A stretch of 32,706 bases of DNA from Oscillospiraceae bacterium. GTDB lineage: Bacteria > Bacillota > Clostridia > Oscillospirales > Acutalibacteraceae. Position numbers and translations under genes: made by a program. Every line of letters starts with the position of its first letter. The stretch's first letter is position 1. This document shows, in pieces, positions 15,189 to 24,257 of the stretch. The stretch lies in NCBI GenBank assembly GCA_015065585.1, contig SVQC01000017.1, forward strand, positions 1-32,706, written 5' to 3'. Below the pieces are notes generated by a model. That model saw only the letters and a program-made list of their open reading frames with translations. It did no database searches and was not told the origin of the DNA.

Positions 15189-16241
15189 ATTTCTGCGTTG
15201 CTTTCATTTTGGAATTCTGTATGGCCCTATTTAGTTGCTATACTTATGTTTATTATCCTTATTTTAATTCATGAATTCGGTCATTTTATAACTGCGAAAA
15301 TGTTTAAAATAAAGGTTAATGAATTTGCAATAGGTTTCGGTCCTAAACTTTTTAAAATCAAAGGCAAGGAAACCCTTTACAGCATAAATCTGATTCCCTT
15401 TGGCGGATATTGTGCTATGGAGGGTGAAGATGAAGCAAGTACTGATGAACACGCTTTTTGTAATGCTAAAGCGTGGAAACGCTTTGTAGTCGTTGCGGCG
15501 GGTGCAATTTTTAACCTCATACTTGGACTTCTTTTGGTTTCGATAATCGTTTGTTCAAGCAATCTGATTGGTACAACCGTAGTTGCAAAGTTTGATGATA
15601 ATGCTATTAGCTGTAACTCCGGTTTAGCAGTTGGAGACAAAATAACACATATTGATGGTAGACGAGTATATACACCACAGGATATCGCTTATGCTTTTAC
15701 CGCTGTCGAGGACGGAAATATCGATATTAAGGTGGTTCGTGACGGTAAAAAGGTTAATCTTAATGATGTCACCTTTGATACTTTAAACGAAAAAGGAATA
15801 AATTATATTTCTATAGATTTTAAATTTTTAGGTCAGCGCAAAAATTTCTTTAATGTCATTGTTGCAACCTTTAAAACTACATTTTCATACTGCAGAACTA
15901 TTTGGTTCTCTCTCGTAGACCTTTTGGGTGGTAGATTTGGTATAAGTGCCGTTTCCGGTCCTGTTGGTGTTACTGCAACTATAGGCGAAGCGGCAAAACT
16001 AGGCATAATCAATATTCTGCCGATTATGGCGCTTATTACGGTTAATCTCGGTATATTTAACCTTTTACCAATTCCCGCTCTTGACGGAGGAAGGCTTATA
16101 TTTATTTTTCTTGAAATTATCTTAAAAAAACCCGTCGCTAAAAAATATGAGGGTATTATTCATGCTGTTGGTTTGTTTATTTTGCTTGGTCTTATGGTAT
16201 TGATTACATTTAAGGATATATGGAGTTTGATTACGGGGTGA
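15189..16241 (+). CDS. rseP: site-2 intramembrane zinc metalloprotease RseP/RasP
   Basis: A membrane metalloprotease of about 350 residues that cleaves transmembrane anti-sigma factors and signal-peptide remnants. The zinc site HEFGH lies in the first membrane segment, and the third zinc ligand is in NLLPIPALDGGR. A PDZ domain (about 125-210, SGLAVGDKITHIDGR) sits between. Four membrane segments are visible. The start is uncertain: the frame opens with GTG at 15180, but that codon is part of the ribosome binding site GAGGTGAT (15177-15184). Spacing points to ATT at 15189, or less well to TTG at 15198. It lies between dxr and ispG, the usual Clostridia order. Confidence 0.92.
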   Translation: MSALLSFWNSVWPYLVAILMFIILILIHEFGHFITAKMFKIKVNEFAIGFGPKLFKIKGKETLYSINLIPFGGYCAMEGEDEASTDEHAFCNAKAWKRFVVVAAGAIFNLILGLLLVSIIVCSSNLIGTTVVAKFDDNAISCNSGLAVGDKITHIDGRRVYTPQDIAYAFTAVEDGNIDIKVVRDGKKVNLNDVTFDTLNEKGINYISIDFKFLGQRKNFFNVIVATFKTTFSYCRTIWFSLVDLLGGRFGISAVSGPVGVTATIGEAAKLGIINILPIMALITVNLGIFNLLPIPALDGGRLIFIFLEIILKKPVAKKYEGIIHAVGLFILLGLMVLITFKDIWSLITG

Positions 16242-16245
16242 AATT

Positions 16246-17301
16246 ATGTTTACTAATGATAAAACAGTCGCTGTAAAACTTAATAATATCACTATTGGTG
16301 CAGGTAATCCTGTTACCGTTCAATCTATGCTCAATGTTCCTGCAGATGATTTAGAAGGAAATGTTAAACAAGCTATAGAACTTGAAAAAGCCGGGTGTGA
16401 TATTATACGTGTTGCTGTTCCAGATATAAGTGCGGTTAGACTTATTTATGCCCTTAAAAACAATGTTTCAATCCCTATTGTAGCGGACATTCATTTTGAT
16501 TATAAATTAGCACTTGAAAGTATTTCGGCAGGGGTTGATAAAATCCGTATCAACCCCGGTAATATTGGCGATGAAGATTGCGTAAAGGCTGTTGCCGATA
16601 GTTGTCGTCAAAACAATATACCTATTCGAATAGGAGTAAATTCAGGCTCGCTTGAAAAGGAAATTCTTAATAAATATGGTGCGCCCACGCCTGAAGCTAT
16701 GGTAGAAAGCGGTTTTTATCATATTTCATTACTTGAAAAGTTTGATTTTAACCAGATTGTTTTGTCGCTTAAATCTTCCGATACCTTTAAAATGTATAAG
16801 GCTTATCAGTTGGCTGCTGAAAAGTGCAAATATCCTTTACATCTCGGCGTTACTGAGGCTGGCACATATGATATGGGTATAGCACGTTCCTTTGCGGGAA
16901 TTGGCGGGTTACTGTTGAATAATATTGGTGCCACAATCCGTGTTTCACTAACAGATGAGCCAGTAAAAGAGGTTTATGCTGCAAAACAGTTGCTTAAGTC
17001 CTTAGGTCTTAGAAAAGAGGGGATAAGGTTTGTTTCGTGTCCAACCTGCGGAAGAACTGCGGTCGACCTTATCGGTCTGGCAAAAGCTGCTGAGGAACGA
17101 TTTAAAAATTTTGACAAGGATATAACTGTAGCTGTTATGGGTTGCGTGGTAAACGGACCCGGAGAAGCAAGGGAAGCCGATTTAGGCATAGCCGGTGGTA
17201 AAGGCTGCGGCATTATATTCAAAAAAGGAAATATTATTCATAAAAATGTTCCGGAAGATAAACTTATCGATGTACTTGAAGAAGAATTAAAAAAATTATA
17301 A
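16246..17301 (+). CDS. ispG: 4-hydroxy-3-methylbut-2-en-1-yl diphosphate synthase
   Basis: A 351-residue iron-sulfur enzyme of the MEP pathway that converts MEcPP to HMBPP. The N-terminal TIM barrel includes VTVQSMLNVPADD, KAGCDIIRVAVPD, PIVADIHFDYKLAL and KIRINPGNIG. The C-terminal 4Fe-4S ligands are Cys265 and Cys268 (CPTCGR) and Cys300 in VMGCVVNGPGEAREADLGIAGG. ATG follows GGGGTGAAATT, 4 nt after rseP. Together with dxr it supplies precursors for uppS in the same operon. The proS gene found next to rseP in Bacillus is absent. Confidence 0.97.
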   Translation: MFTNDKTVAVKLNNITIGAGNPVTVQSMLNVPADDLEGNVKQAIELEKAGCDIIRVAVPDISAVRLIYALKNNVSIPIVADIHFDYKLALESISAGVDKIRINPGNIGDEDCVKAVADSCRQNNIPIRIGVNSGSLEKEILNKYGAPTPEAMVESGFYHISLLEKFDFNQIVLSLKSSDTFKMYKAYQLAAEKCKYPLHLGVTEAGTYDMGIARSFAGIGGLLLNNIGATIRVSLTDEPVKEVYAAKQLLKSLGLRKEGIRFVSCPTCGRTAVDLIGLAKAAEERFKNFDKDITVAVMGCVVNGPGEAREADLGIAGGKGCGIIFKKGNIIHKNVPEDKLIDVLEEELKKL

Positions 17302-17311
17302 AGGTGAGAAA

Positions 17312-20300
17312 ATGTCTGTAAAATTTTCACAGGTCTTTGGTGATTACCTAAACCGTAAAACCAAAATTTTTGGAGATTGCGATATGATTAATTGCAATCT
17401 AGATATGGAAAAACGAAGTCTTGATATAGATTTGTTTAGTGAAAAATACATAAGTTTTGAAGCAAAAGAAGAGCTTTCTGTTTTGCTTAAAGATATTCTT
17501 AAAACTTCTGTTTTGAATATTTCTTTAAAGTTTTCTCCTGCTAGCTTTTGTCAGCAGGCATGTATTGATATTTGCAACCGTTTAAAGCTTGAGAATGTGA
17601 TGCTTAATGGCTATTTCAATAAATCCGAGTTTATTTTAAATGATAGTAATGTAAATATCGTTCTTGCCTACGGCGGTCTTTCCGTAATAAAAGAAATTGG
17701 TTTTGAAAAGAAATTTTCTAATGTCATTAAAAATATGTTTGATAGGGAAATTACAGTATCTTTTTCCGGCCAGATTGAAAATATAGAAATAACATTGCCG
17801 GGTGAACCAGAAGAGGAAGAAATCCCTCTTCCAGAAGAGCCGGAACACATTGAAACTATTATAGAGAATAAGCCTGCGCCAATTCCGGTATCTGCAGACG
17901 GTTTGCCTGAATTTTTATACGATGTCCAGTTGTTTTATGGCAAAAAGCTTGAGACTAATTTTATAAGAATGATTGATATCATTCCTACCTTTGATTCTAA
18001 ACAGTATATTTGCGGATGGGGAGAAGTTTTTAATTACGAAGTAAGAGAAATAAATACAAAACGCGGCCCCCGTAAGATTGTCACATTTTGCCTTAGTGAT
18101 AAAACCAATTCAATATACTGCAAGTTGTTTTTAACTGCAGAGGAAATGGGAAACATTACTCCAATTAAGGATGGCGCAATTATTGTATTTAACGGTAATT
18201 ACAGCCTTGATGATTTTACTGGTCATCATATCTTAGAACCACGGGTAATGGCTACTGCAAAAATAACTGAAGAAACTGATGATTATCCCCAAAAGCGTGT
18301 TGAACTTCACTGTCATACAAATATGTCTGCAAAGGATGCTGTTTCACCGGCAGAGGTACTTATTAAACGGGCTTTTAAGTGGGGACATAAGGCTATTGCT
18401 ATTACCGACCACGGTGTAGTACAGTCTTATCCTGCCATTGCCGGAGCGGTTGCTTCAATAAAAAAAGGCGGCGGTGAATTTAAGGCTATTTATGGCGTTG
18501 AGGGGTATTATGTTGATGATACCAAGGGCGAAACAGATATTACTAACCTTAAAAGCTATCATCAGATTATTCTTGTCAAAAATCTTGAAGGACTTAAAAA
18601 TTTATATAAGCTTGTATCAAAAGCCCACGTTGAAGATTTTTATAAACGTCCTATTACGCGAAGAAGTGAAATTGAAAAACATCGAGAGGGTCTTATTATA
18701 GGTAGCGCCTGTGAAGCGGGTGAACTTTTTGATGCGATTGTTCACGGCAAAAGCGATGAAGAATTAATTGAAATTGCCAGGTTTTATGATTATCTTGAGA
18801 TTCAGCCACTTGGTAACAATGAATTTATGGTAAGGGATAGTGTGAAACCTGATAAAGTAAACAAAAAAGGTGTGGTTACCCCGAATCCATACAAGCATGT
18901 AAAAAACCACGAGGTTTTAATGGATTTCAACCGTAAAGTAGTTGAAATTGCAGACAAACTCGGTTTGCCTGTTGTTGCTACCGGTGACGTTCACTTTGCC
19001 GGTAAGGAAGATGTAATTCTTCGTAAAATACTTATGGCGGCTCAGGGATATGAGGATTTTGACCTTCAGGCGCCGCTGTATCTAAAAACAACCAAGGAAA
19101 TGCTTGATGATTTTTCCTATTTTGGCGAGAGAGCCAGAGAGTTTGTTATTGATAATCCAAATATTATTGCCGATATGATAAGCGATGATGTTATTCCCGT
19201 TCCTAAGGGTAACTATCCTCCTGTTATTGAGGGAAGCGATGACCTTCTGAGAGAGCTTTGCTGGGACAGAGCAAATAAAATGTACTGTCATAAAGGAGAA
19301 CTTAAAGACGTTGTTAAAAACCGTCTTGAAAAAGAGCTTAACAGTATTATTAATAATGGCTTCTCTATAATGTATATTTCTGCACAAAAGCTCGTTAAAT
19401 ACAGCGAAGACCATGGGTATCTTGTTGGTTCACGTGGCTCTGTAGGTTCTTCTTTTGCCGCTACAATGGCAGGTATTTCGGAGGTTAATCCGCTACCGCC
19501 ACATTATTACTGTCCCAAATGTCAGTGGAATGAATTTTTCAGTAGTGCGCAAGTTGGTTCGGGATTTGATTTGCCTGAAAAAAACTGCCCTGAGTGTGGT
19601 ACGTTTTTAAAGCGTGACGGCCATGATATACCCTTTGAAACTTTCCTTGGTTTTAAAGGTGATAAAGTGCCTGATATTGACCTTAATTTCTCAGATGAAT
19701 ATCAGAGTGAAGTTCAAAAATATACAGAATCCCTTTTTGGTAAAGAAAATGTGTTTAAAGCAGGAACTATTTCTACGATTGCGGAAAAAACCGCTTTCGG
19801 TTATGTAAAGGCTTATTGCGAATTAAAGAATATAACCTTAAGTCAGGCTGAGATGGAACGTCTTGCTAAGGCTGTAGAAAAATCGAAAATCAAGGCGACT
19901 ACGGGACAGCACCCTGCAGGTATGATTATAGTTCCACGGGACAAGACTATTTACGATTTTTGTCCCATTCAGCATCCTGCCGATGACCCTAAATCTGATA
20001 TCCTTACTACGCACTTTGATTTCCATTCTATTCACGATACAATACTTAAGCTTGATGAACTTGGTCATGTTGTTCCAACTACATATAAATATCTTGAGGA
20101 ATATACAGGAATTAGTGTTAACGATATTTCGATGTCTGACCCTAAGGTATACAGTTTATTTACTTCTACCGAAGCTTTGGGGGTAACACCTGAAGAAATT
20201 GAATCACAAACCGGTACTTTTTGTATACCCGAATTCGGTACTGCTTTTGTTCGCGGTATGCTCATGGACTGTAAACCGCAAAATTTTGCCGATTTACTCC

Positions 20301-21121
20301 AGATTTCCGGTCTTTCTCACGGCACGGACGTATGGCTAGGGAATGCAAAAGACCTTATTGACCAAGGAATATGCACAATTTCCAATGTTATTGGTACTCG
20401 TGATAATATAATGGTTTACCTTATAAATCAGGGTATGGATGAAAGTCGAGCCTTTAAAATTACTGAAACGGTACGTAAAGGTATGGTGGCTAGTGGAAAG
20501 GTAAGCAAAGAGGATTGGCAAGCTATGGAAGACGATATGCGTAAGGTAAATGTTCCTGAATGGTATATCGGTTCTTGTAAAAAAATCAAGTATATGTTCC
20601 CAAAAGCTCATGCAGCCGCTTACGTTATTTCTGCATTAAGACTTTGTTGGTATAAGGTGTATAAACCTCTCGAATTTTATTGCGCTTATTTTACTGCCCG
20701 ACCCGAAGATGTTGACGCTCCTATTCTTATGCAGGGTCACGAAGCTGTCAAAAAGTATATTCGTGATACTAAAGCTCTTGGTAAAGAGGCAGGTAAAAAA
20801 GAACTCGACGTACTCGATAATATGTATATTTTCAATGAAATTATGAGCCGCGGAATAAAAATTCTTCCAATCGACCTTGAAAAGTCTCACGCTGTTAAAT
20901 TCTTACCCGAAAATGACGGTATACGTTTGCCTTTCGGCTCTATATCGGGAATGGGAGATAAGGCAGCATATGATGTGTATAATGCGGCGCAAAAAGGCGG
21001 CTTTATTTCGGTAGAGGACTTTCAGGCCGAATCGGGTGTATCCAAAGCGATTGTTCAGTCCCTTTTTGATTTAGGTGTGTTTAAGGATTTGCCTGAAACC
21101 AATCAAATGTCAATGTTTTAA
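17312..21121 (+). CDS. polC: PolC-type DNA polymerase III alpha subunit lacking the proofreading exonuclease domain
   Basis: A 1269-residue Gram-positive replicative polymerase, about 170-200 shorter than typical PolC (about 1430-1460). Order: poorly conserved N-terminal domain with an acidic linker (about 165-190), OB fold (about 235-320), PHP domain from about 328 (HCHTNMS at 333, ITDHGVVQ, GSACEAGE, ATGDVHF), zinc-binding CPKCQW...CPECG, palm with catalytic VPDIDLNFSDE, TGQHPAGMIIVP, helix-hairpin-helix and a conserved end DLPETNQMSMF. After GVEGYYVDD (about 395-403) the chain runs through a short GETDITN linker straight into SYHQIILVKNLEGLKNLYKL. In classical PolC the DEDD exonuclease sits exactly there. 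The reading frame is open and everything else is intact, so this looks like a clean domain loss. Confidence 0.95.
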   Translation: MSVKFSQVFGDYLNRKTKIFGDCDMINCNLDMEKRSLDIDLFSEKYISFEAKEELSVLLKDILKTSVLNISLKFSPASFCQQACIDICNRLKLENVMLNGYFNKSEFILNDSNVNIVLAYGGLSVIKEIGFEKKFSNVIKNMFDREITVSFSGQIENIEITLPGEPEEEEIPLPEEPEHIETIIENKPAPIPVSADGLPEFLYDVQLFYGKKLETNFIRMIDIIPTFDSKQYICGWGEVFNYEVREINTKRGPRKIVTFCLSDKTNSIYCKLFLTAEEMGNITPIKDGAIIVFNGNYSLDDFTGHHILEPRVMATAKITEETDDYPQKRVELHCHTNMSAKDAVSPAEVLIKRAFKWGHKAIAITDHGVVQSYPAIAGAVASIKKGGGEFKAIYGVEGYYVDDTKGETDITNLKSYHQIILVKNLEGLKNLYKLVSKAHVEDFYKRPITRRSEIEKHREGLIIGSACEAGELFDAIVHGKSDEELIEIARFYDYLEIQPLGNNEFMVRDSVKPDKVNKKGVVTPNPYKHVKNHEVLMDFNRKVVEIADKLGLPVVATGDVHFAGKEDVILRKILMAAQGYEDFDLQAPLYLKTTKEMLDDFSYFGERAREFVIDNPNIIADMISDDVIPVPKGNYPPVIEGSDDLLRELCWDRANKMYCHKGELKDVVKNRLEKELNSIINNGFSIMYISAQKLVKYSEDHGYLVGSRGSVGSSFAATMAGISEVNPLPPHYYCPKCQWNEFFSSAQVGSGFDLPEKNCPECGTFLKRDGHDIPFETFLGFKGDKVPDIDLNFSDEYQSEVQKYTESLFGKENVFKAGTISTIAEKTAFGYVKAYCELKNITLSQAEMERLAKAVEKSKIKATTGQHPAGMIIVPRDKTIYDFCPIQHPADDPKSDILTTHFDFHSIHDTILKLDELGHVVPTTYKYLEEYTGISVNDISMSDPKVYSLFTSTEALGVTPEEIESQTGTFCIPEFGTAFVRGMLMDCKPQNFADLLQISGLSHGTDVWLGNAKDLIDQGICTISNVIGTRDNIMVYLINQGMDESRAFKITETVRKGMVASGKVSKEDWQAMEDDMRKVNVPEWYIGSCKKIKYMFPKAHAAAYVISALRLCWYKVYKPLEFYCAYFTARPEDVDAPILMQGHEAVKKYIRDTKALGKEAGKKELDVLDNMYIFNEIMSRGIKILPIDLEKSHAVKFLPENDGIRLPFGSISGMGDKAAYDVYNAAQKGGFISVEDFQAESGVSKAIVQSLFDLGVFKDLPETNQMSMF

Positions 21122-21125
21122 GCTT

Positions 21126-21151
21126 AAAAGACCGAGGATTCTCGGTCTTTT
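21126..21151 (+). terminator. intrinsic terminator of the pyrH-polC operon
   Basis: AAAAGACCGAG (21126-21136), loop GATT, CTCGGTCTTTT (21141-21151). Near-symmetric, so it may work in both directions. Confidence 0.9.
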
Positions 21152-21156
21152 ATTTC

Positions 21157-21184
21157 TTGACACTTATTTCAAATGTGGTAAAAT
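21157..21184 (+). promoter_or_regulatory. promoter of the DUF2156-GNAT gene
   Basis: TTGACA (21157-21162) and TAAAAT (21179-21184) with a 16-nt spacer, about 50 nt before the ATG at 21236. Confidence 0.65.
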
Positions 21185-21235
21185 TATTAATAAACAGTCA
21201 ATAATAAACTTAAAATAGAATTTAGGAGAGAATAT

Positions 21236-22855
21236 ATGCTTAAATTTCAAAAAGCCCGTACAGAAGATTTTAAGAATATACTAGAGTGTGTACGTGGGTT
21301 TTGTGAGTATTCATGTGAGTTTTCGCTAGTTAACCTTATGCTTTGGCAGGAGGCTTTTTGTTTTGAATTTTGCATTGAAGACGGAATTTTATATACTAAA
21401 AACTGTGTAGACGGACGAATATCTTTTGGATTACCCTTTAGTCGTGATATGAAAAAAGCTATAGATAAAATTAAAGCCTATTGCACTGAAAATAATTTAC
21501 CGATTTGCTTTTTTGCGGGTGAGGGAGAACGATTAAATCTGTTTAAAGAGCAAATCAATGAAGATTTTGATTATAATTTGCTTAGAAATTCTTTTGAGTA
21601 TATATATTCATCAGAAGATTTAATTTGCCTTTCAGGTAAAAAATTTCATTCAAAAAGGAATCATATTTCTCGATTTTCAAAACAGTATATTTGGTCTTAT
21701 GAAAGCCTAAGCGTTGAAAATGTGCCAAATGTTAAAGAAATGCTCAGTGTATGGTATGAGCAAAACGTAAGCAAAGAAAATGATTTTATGTCAGCTGAGA
21801 GAACGGGTCTTACAAAAATTTTGGACAATTTTTCTGATTATGATATTAAAGGCGGAGTCTTAAGAGTTGACGGTAAAGTAATTGCTTTTACTCTAGGCTG
21901 TCAGATTAATAAAGATACCTTTGATGTGAACATAGAAAAAGCTCTCGGTGATTATGATGGGGCTTATGCTATGATTAATAATCAGTTCGCTAAAAATGAA
22001 TTATCAGGATATAAATATATCAACAGAGAAGAAGATATGGGAATTGAAGGGCTACGAAAGGCGAAACTTTCTTATAGGCCTGAAATACTGCTTAAAAAAT
22101 TCTTAATTACCGAAAAAATGCAAAATAAATCCATTAAGGAACAATGCAAGGATTTATATATAGATGCCTTTAAAGATGATGTGCAGTTCACAAATTTTCT
22201 TTTTGATACTTGTTTTGATGAAGATTGTTTTTATATAGAAAAAAATGGCGAAGTAATTTCTATGTTATTTGCTTTTGACGTTTATATTAACGATGTTTTG
22301 GGCAAATATGTATATGGTGTTGCTACTAAAGAAAAGTATCGCTCTATGGGATATATGAGAATTCTGTTTGACGATTTCTCTGAAAAGATAAAGGATAAAT
22401 ATAAATTTTTATGTTTACGGCCGATGAATGACGGTTTGTTTGAATTCTATAACAATAAACTGGGTTTTGAAAATAAATTTACCAAAAAGTTTATTGAGCC
22501 ATTAAAAAACGAAAAAGTAAAAGAAGCAATAAAAATTAATTGTGAAAAACAATTAATGTCGGTTAGAAAAGCTTTACAACAAGAAAATTTTGTGCAAATG
22601 GGGGAAAAGTTTATAGAATTGCTGTTTTTTTACTGTGATGCGTTTACTGATTCAATAGTAGCACCAACGTATCTAGTTATAAAAGAGCGTGACAGTGGAA
22701 AAATCAAGGAAATTATAGGTGATATTTCTGCTGTGCCGAATATTTTTACTGAAAATACTGCGACAACAAATGGAGATAAATTTTATTACGCCGTTTACAA
22801 GAGTCTTGGATACAACTTTTGCGGTGACGGCTATTTGGGGTTGGCTATGGATTAA
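21236..22855 (+). CDS. DUF2156 (lysyl-PG-synthase-like) domain fused to a GNAT acetyltransferase domain
   Basis: A 539-residue two-domain protein; ATG follows TTAGGAGAG. Residues about 1-295 match the DUF2156 family, a double-GNAT fold related to the C-terminal domain of phosphatidylglycerol lysyltransferases: SLVNLMLWQEAF, the conserved KKFHSKRNHISRF, GGVLRVDGKVIAFTLG and YKYINREEDMGIEGLRKAKLSYRPE. Residues about 300-430 form a separate GNAT domain with YVYGVATKEKYRSMGYMRIL (acetyl-CoA loop) and FYNNKLGF. The last hundred residues are unassigned. No membrane segments are seen, so it is not a flippase-type MprF. DUF2156 proteins use acyl- or aminoacyl-type donors; the substrate is unknown. 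Single-gene unit between two terminators. Confidence 0.8.
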   Translation: MLKFQKARTEDFKNILECVRGFCEYSCEFSLVNLMLWQEAFCFEFCIEDGILYTKNCVDGRISFGLPFSRDMKKAIDKIKAYCTENNLPICFFAGEGERLNLFKEQINEDFDYNLLRNSFEYIYSSEDLICLSGKKFHSKRNHISRFSKQYIWSYESLSVENVPNVKEMLSVWYEQNVSKENDFMSAERTGLTKILDNFSDYDIKGGVLRVDGKVIAFTLGCQINKDTFDVNIEKALGDYDGAYAMINNQFAKNELSGYKYINREEDMGIEGLRKAKLSYRPEILLKKFLITEKMQNKSIKEQCKDLYIDAFKDDVQFTNFLFDTCFDEDCFYIEKNGEVISMLFAFDVYINDVLGKYVYGVATKEKYRSMGYMRILFDDFSEKIKDKYKFLCLRPMNDGLFEFYNNKLGFENKFTKKFIEPLKNEKVKEAIKINCEKQLMSVRKALQQENFVQMGEKFIELLFFYCDAFTDSIVAPTYLVIKERDSGKIKEIIGDISAVPNIFTENTATTNGDKFYYAVYKSLGYNFCGDGYLGLAMD

Positions 22856-22880
22856 AAAAGCATCGGAATATCCGATGCTT
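22854..22880 (-). terminator. intrinsic terminator, mainly for the minus-strand glycosylase gene
   Basis: AAGCATCGGA (22858-22867) and TCCGATGCTT (22871-22880) with an ATA loop. The A-run at 22854-22859 provides the T-tract for the minus strand. The plus-strand gene probably shares it. Confidence 0.8.
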
Positions 22881-22885
22881 AGATT

Positions 22886-23716
22886 TTATACGTTAAGTTT
22901 TGTTTCACGGGCATAATAAAACAGATATTGCTGTGCAATGCCTTCGTAGTTTAAGGCGCAGTCTGGGAATTTGCCGTTATAAAGAACTGATAGTGCGCGT
23001 TTTATCCAAACGTCTTTAGGAAAAACGTTGGTATGACCCAGTCCAAATAATAATGTGCAATCAGCAACTTTTTCGCCAACGCCGTATATAGTTGTTAAAA
23101 TTTCTCTCGCTGAATCACTATCTAATTTTTTTAATTCATCAAGATTTATAGTGCCGCTTGTAACCTTTTTTGCGGCGTCTATAATATATTTTGCTCTGAA
23201 ACCAGAGCGTAGAACGGCTAAGTCGTCTACGGAAAGCGAGGCTATTTTTTCTGCCGAAGGAAAGGTATATCCAAATGACTTTTTTTCCCCGAAATTTTCA
23301 CATAATCTCGAAATGATACCTTTAATCCTCGGGATATTGTTGTTTTGAGAAATTATAAAGGAACAAAGAGTTTCCCACGGTTCTTGGTTTAATATGCGTA
23401 TACCTTTGCCGTATTTAACAGCATTTTTTAATGTTTTGTCGTTATTTAGTACTTCATTAATCGCTGAATAATCTCTACCAAGGTCAAAATAATTAAACCA
23501 AAATTCATCGAAGTCTTCCTTTGAGCAGGGGAAAAGAACGATGTTAGTATCATCCTGAGATGCATTTATTTCTTTTCCCCCTACAATTGACTGCCAAAAG
23601 CCATTTTCATTTTGTTCCCAGCGGAAGCATTGACCGCATTCAAAAGTTTTTTTAAGGTCAAAATTATCAATATTTTTCAACATTACCATATTATCTTCAA
23701 AAATAATATTATGCAT
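22886..23716 (-). CDS. 8-oxoguanine DNA glycosylase (OGG1-type, HhH-GPD)
   Basis: A 276-residue bifunctional DNA glycosylase/AP lyase of the OGG family that removes oxidised guanine. The N-terminal TBP-like domain has ECGQCFRWEQ, typical of OGG1 and AlkA-like enzymes. The catalytic part includes ILNQEPWETLCSFIISQNNNIPRIKGII, GFRAKYI and the helix-hairpin-helix IYGVGEKVADCTLLFGLGHTNVFPKDVWIKR. Lys216 (Schiff-base lysine, as K249 of human OGG1) and Asp235 (as D268) are both present, so it should be active. The start ATG is at 23716. It is a single-gene minus-strand unit. Confidence 0.9.
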   Translation of the reverse strand: MHNIIFEDNMVMLKNIDNFDLKKTFECGQCFRWEQNENGFWQSIVGGKEINASQDDTNIVLFPCSKEDFDEFWFNYFDLGRDYSAINEVLNNDKTLKNAVKYGKGIRILNQEPWETLCSFIISQNNNIPRIKGIISRLCENFGEKKSFGYTFPSAEKIASLSVDDLAVLRSGFRAKYIIDAAKKVTSGTINLDELKKLDSDSAREILTTIYGVGEKVADCTLLFGLGHTNVFPKDVWIKRALSVLYNGKFPDCALNYEGIAQQYLFYYARETKLNV

Positions 23717-23960
23717 AAAATCACCGAATCTCAGTAAAAACTTATTTAATTAGATTATAGCATAATTTTGTCGAAAAAGAAATAGATAAATTTTTTGGTT
23801 GACATAAAGTGTCAATTTATGTGAACCTTAATGCAAAAATCACCCTATTTAAAAGAAGTTATTGAAGTTATACACCAAGTTGTAAACAATTTTATGTAAA
23901 CCTGAATATTAATTTTTATTTCAGTCAAGACTAAAATAAAAAAGAAGCTTGGAGGATATT
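23717..23960. other. intergenic region with nested inverted repeats and a direct repeat
   Basis: No gene is supported here. TTGACATAAAGTGTCAA (23799-23815) is an inverted repeat (TTGACA/TGTCAA). It overlaps a second one (ACATAAA 23802-23808, TTTATGT 23816-23822). A related sequence, CAATTT(T)ATGTRAACCT, occurs at about 23813-23829 and again at 23888-23905. These could be regulator sites for the divergent genes. A minus-strand TATAAT (23759-23754) may belong to the glycosylase promoter. Confidence 0.35.
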
Positions 23961-24245
23961 ATGGTTAAAGGAGTTAACAAATCAGTTATTGAAATTACCG
24001 ACACCGGAAATAAATATTTTTCAAAGGTTATTTTGTTTGTATCACCAGAATATGTTGAAAAGAAAACCAGACGATTAAAAAATGAAGCAGAATCAGTAAT
24101 AAAAAAATTAGAAATAACTTCAACAAATGTTCCTCTGAGAGAAGTGATAATGTTAGAACAAAAAAGGCGCAAACAGAAAATATTAATTTTATCAATTTTA
24201 GGATGCATTTTGATAACAGCGGTAGTTTTATTGTTAGTTTTTTAA
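23961..24245 (+). CDS. small C-tail-anchored membrane protein of unknown function
   Basis: A 94-residue protein starting at ATG behind GGAGG (23951-23955); an upstream in-frame TTG at 23949 overlaps the ribosome binding site and is rejected. Residues 1-60 are soluble, with KGVNKSVIEITDTGNKYFSKVILFVSPEYVEKKTRRL followed by a charged helix. A basic stretch (QKRRKQK) then precedes one C-terminal membrane segment (ILILSILGCILITAVVLLLVF). The positive charges before the segment put the N-terminal domain in the cytoplasm. I recognise no functional family. Confidence 0.75.
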   Translation: MVKGVNKSVIEITDTGNKYFSKVILFVSPEYVEKKTRRLKNEAESVIKKLEITSTNVPLREVIMLEQKRRKQKILILSILGCILITAVVLLLVF

Positions 24246-24257
24246 TTTTTTATAAAC

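Noticed and set aside
23831..23899. 22-codon ORF (MQKSPYLKEVIEV...)
   Set aside because: No ribosome binding site precedes the ATG and no family is recognisable; probably chance in an intergenic region.
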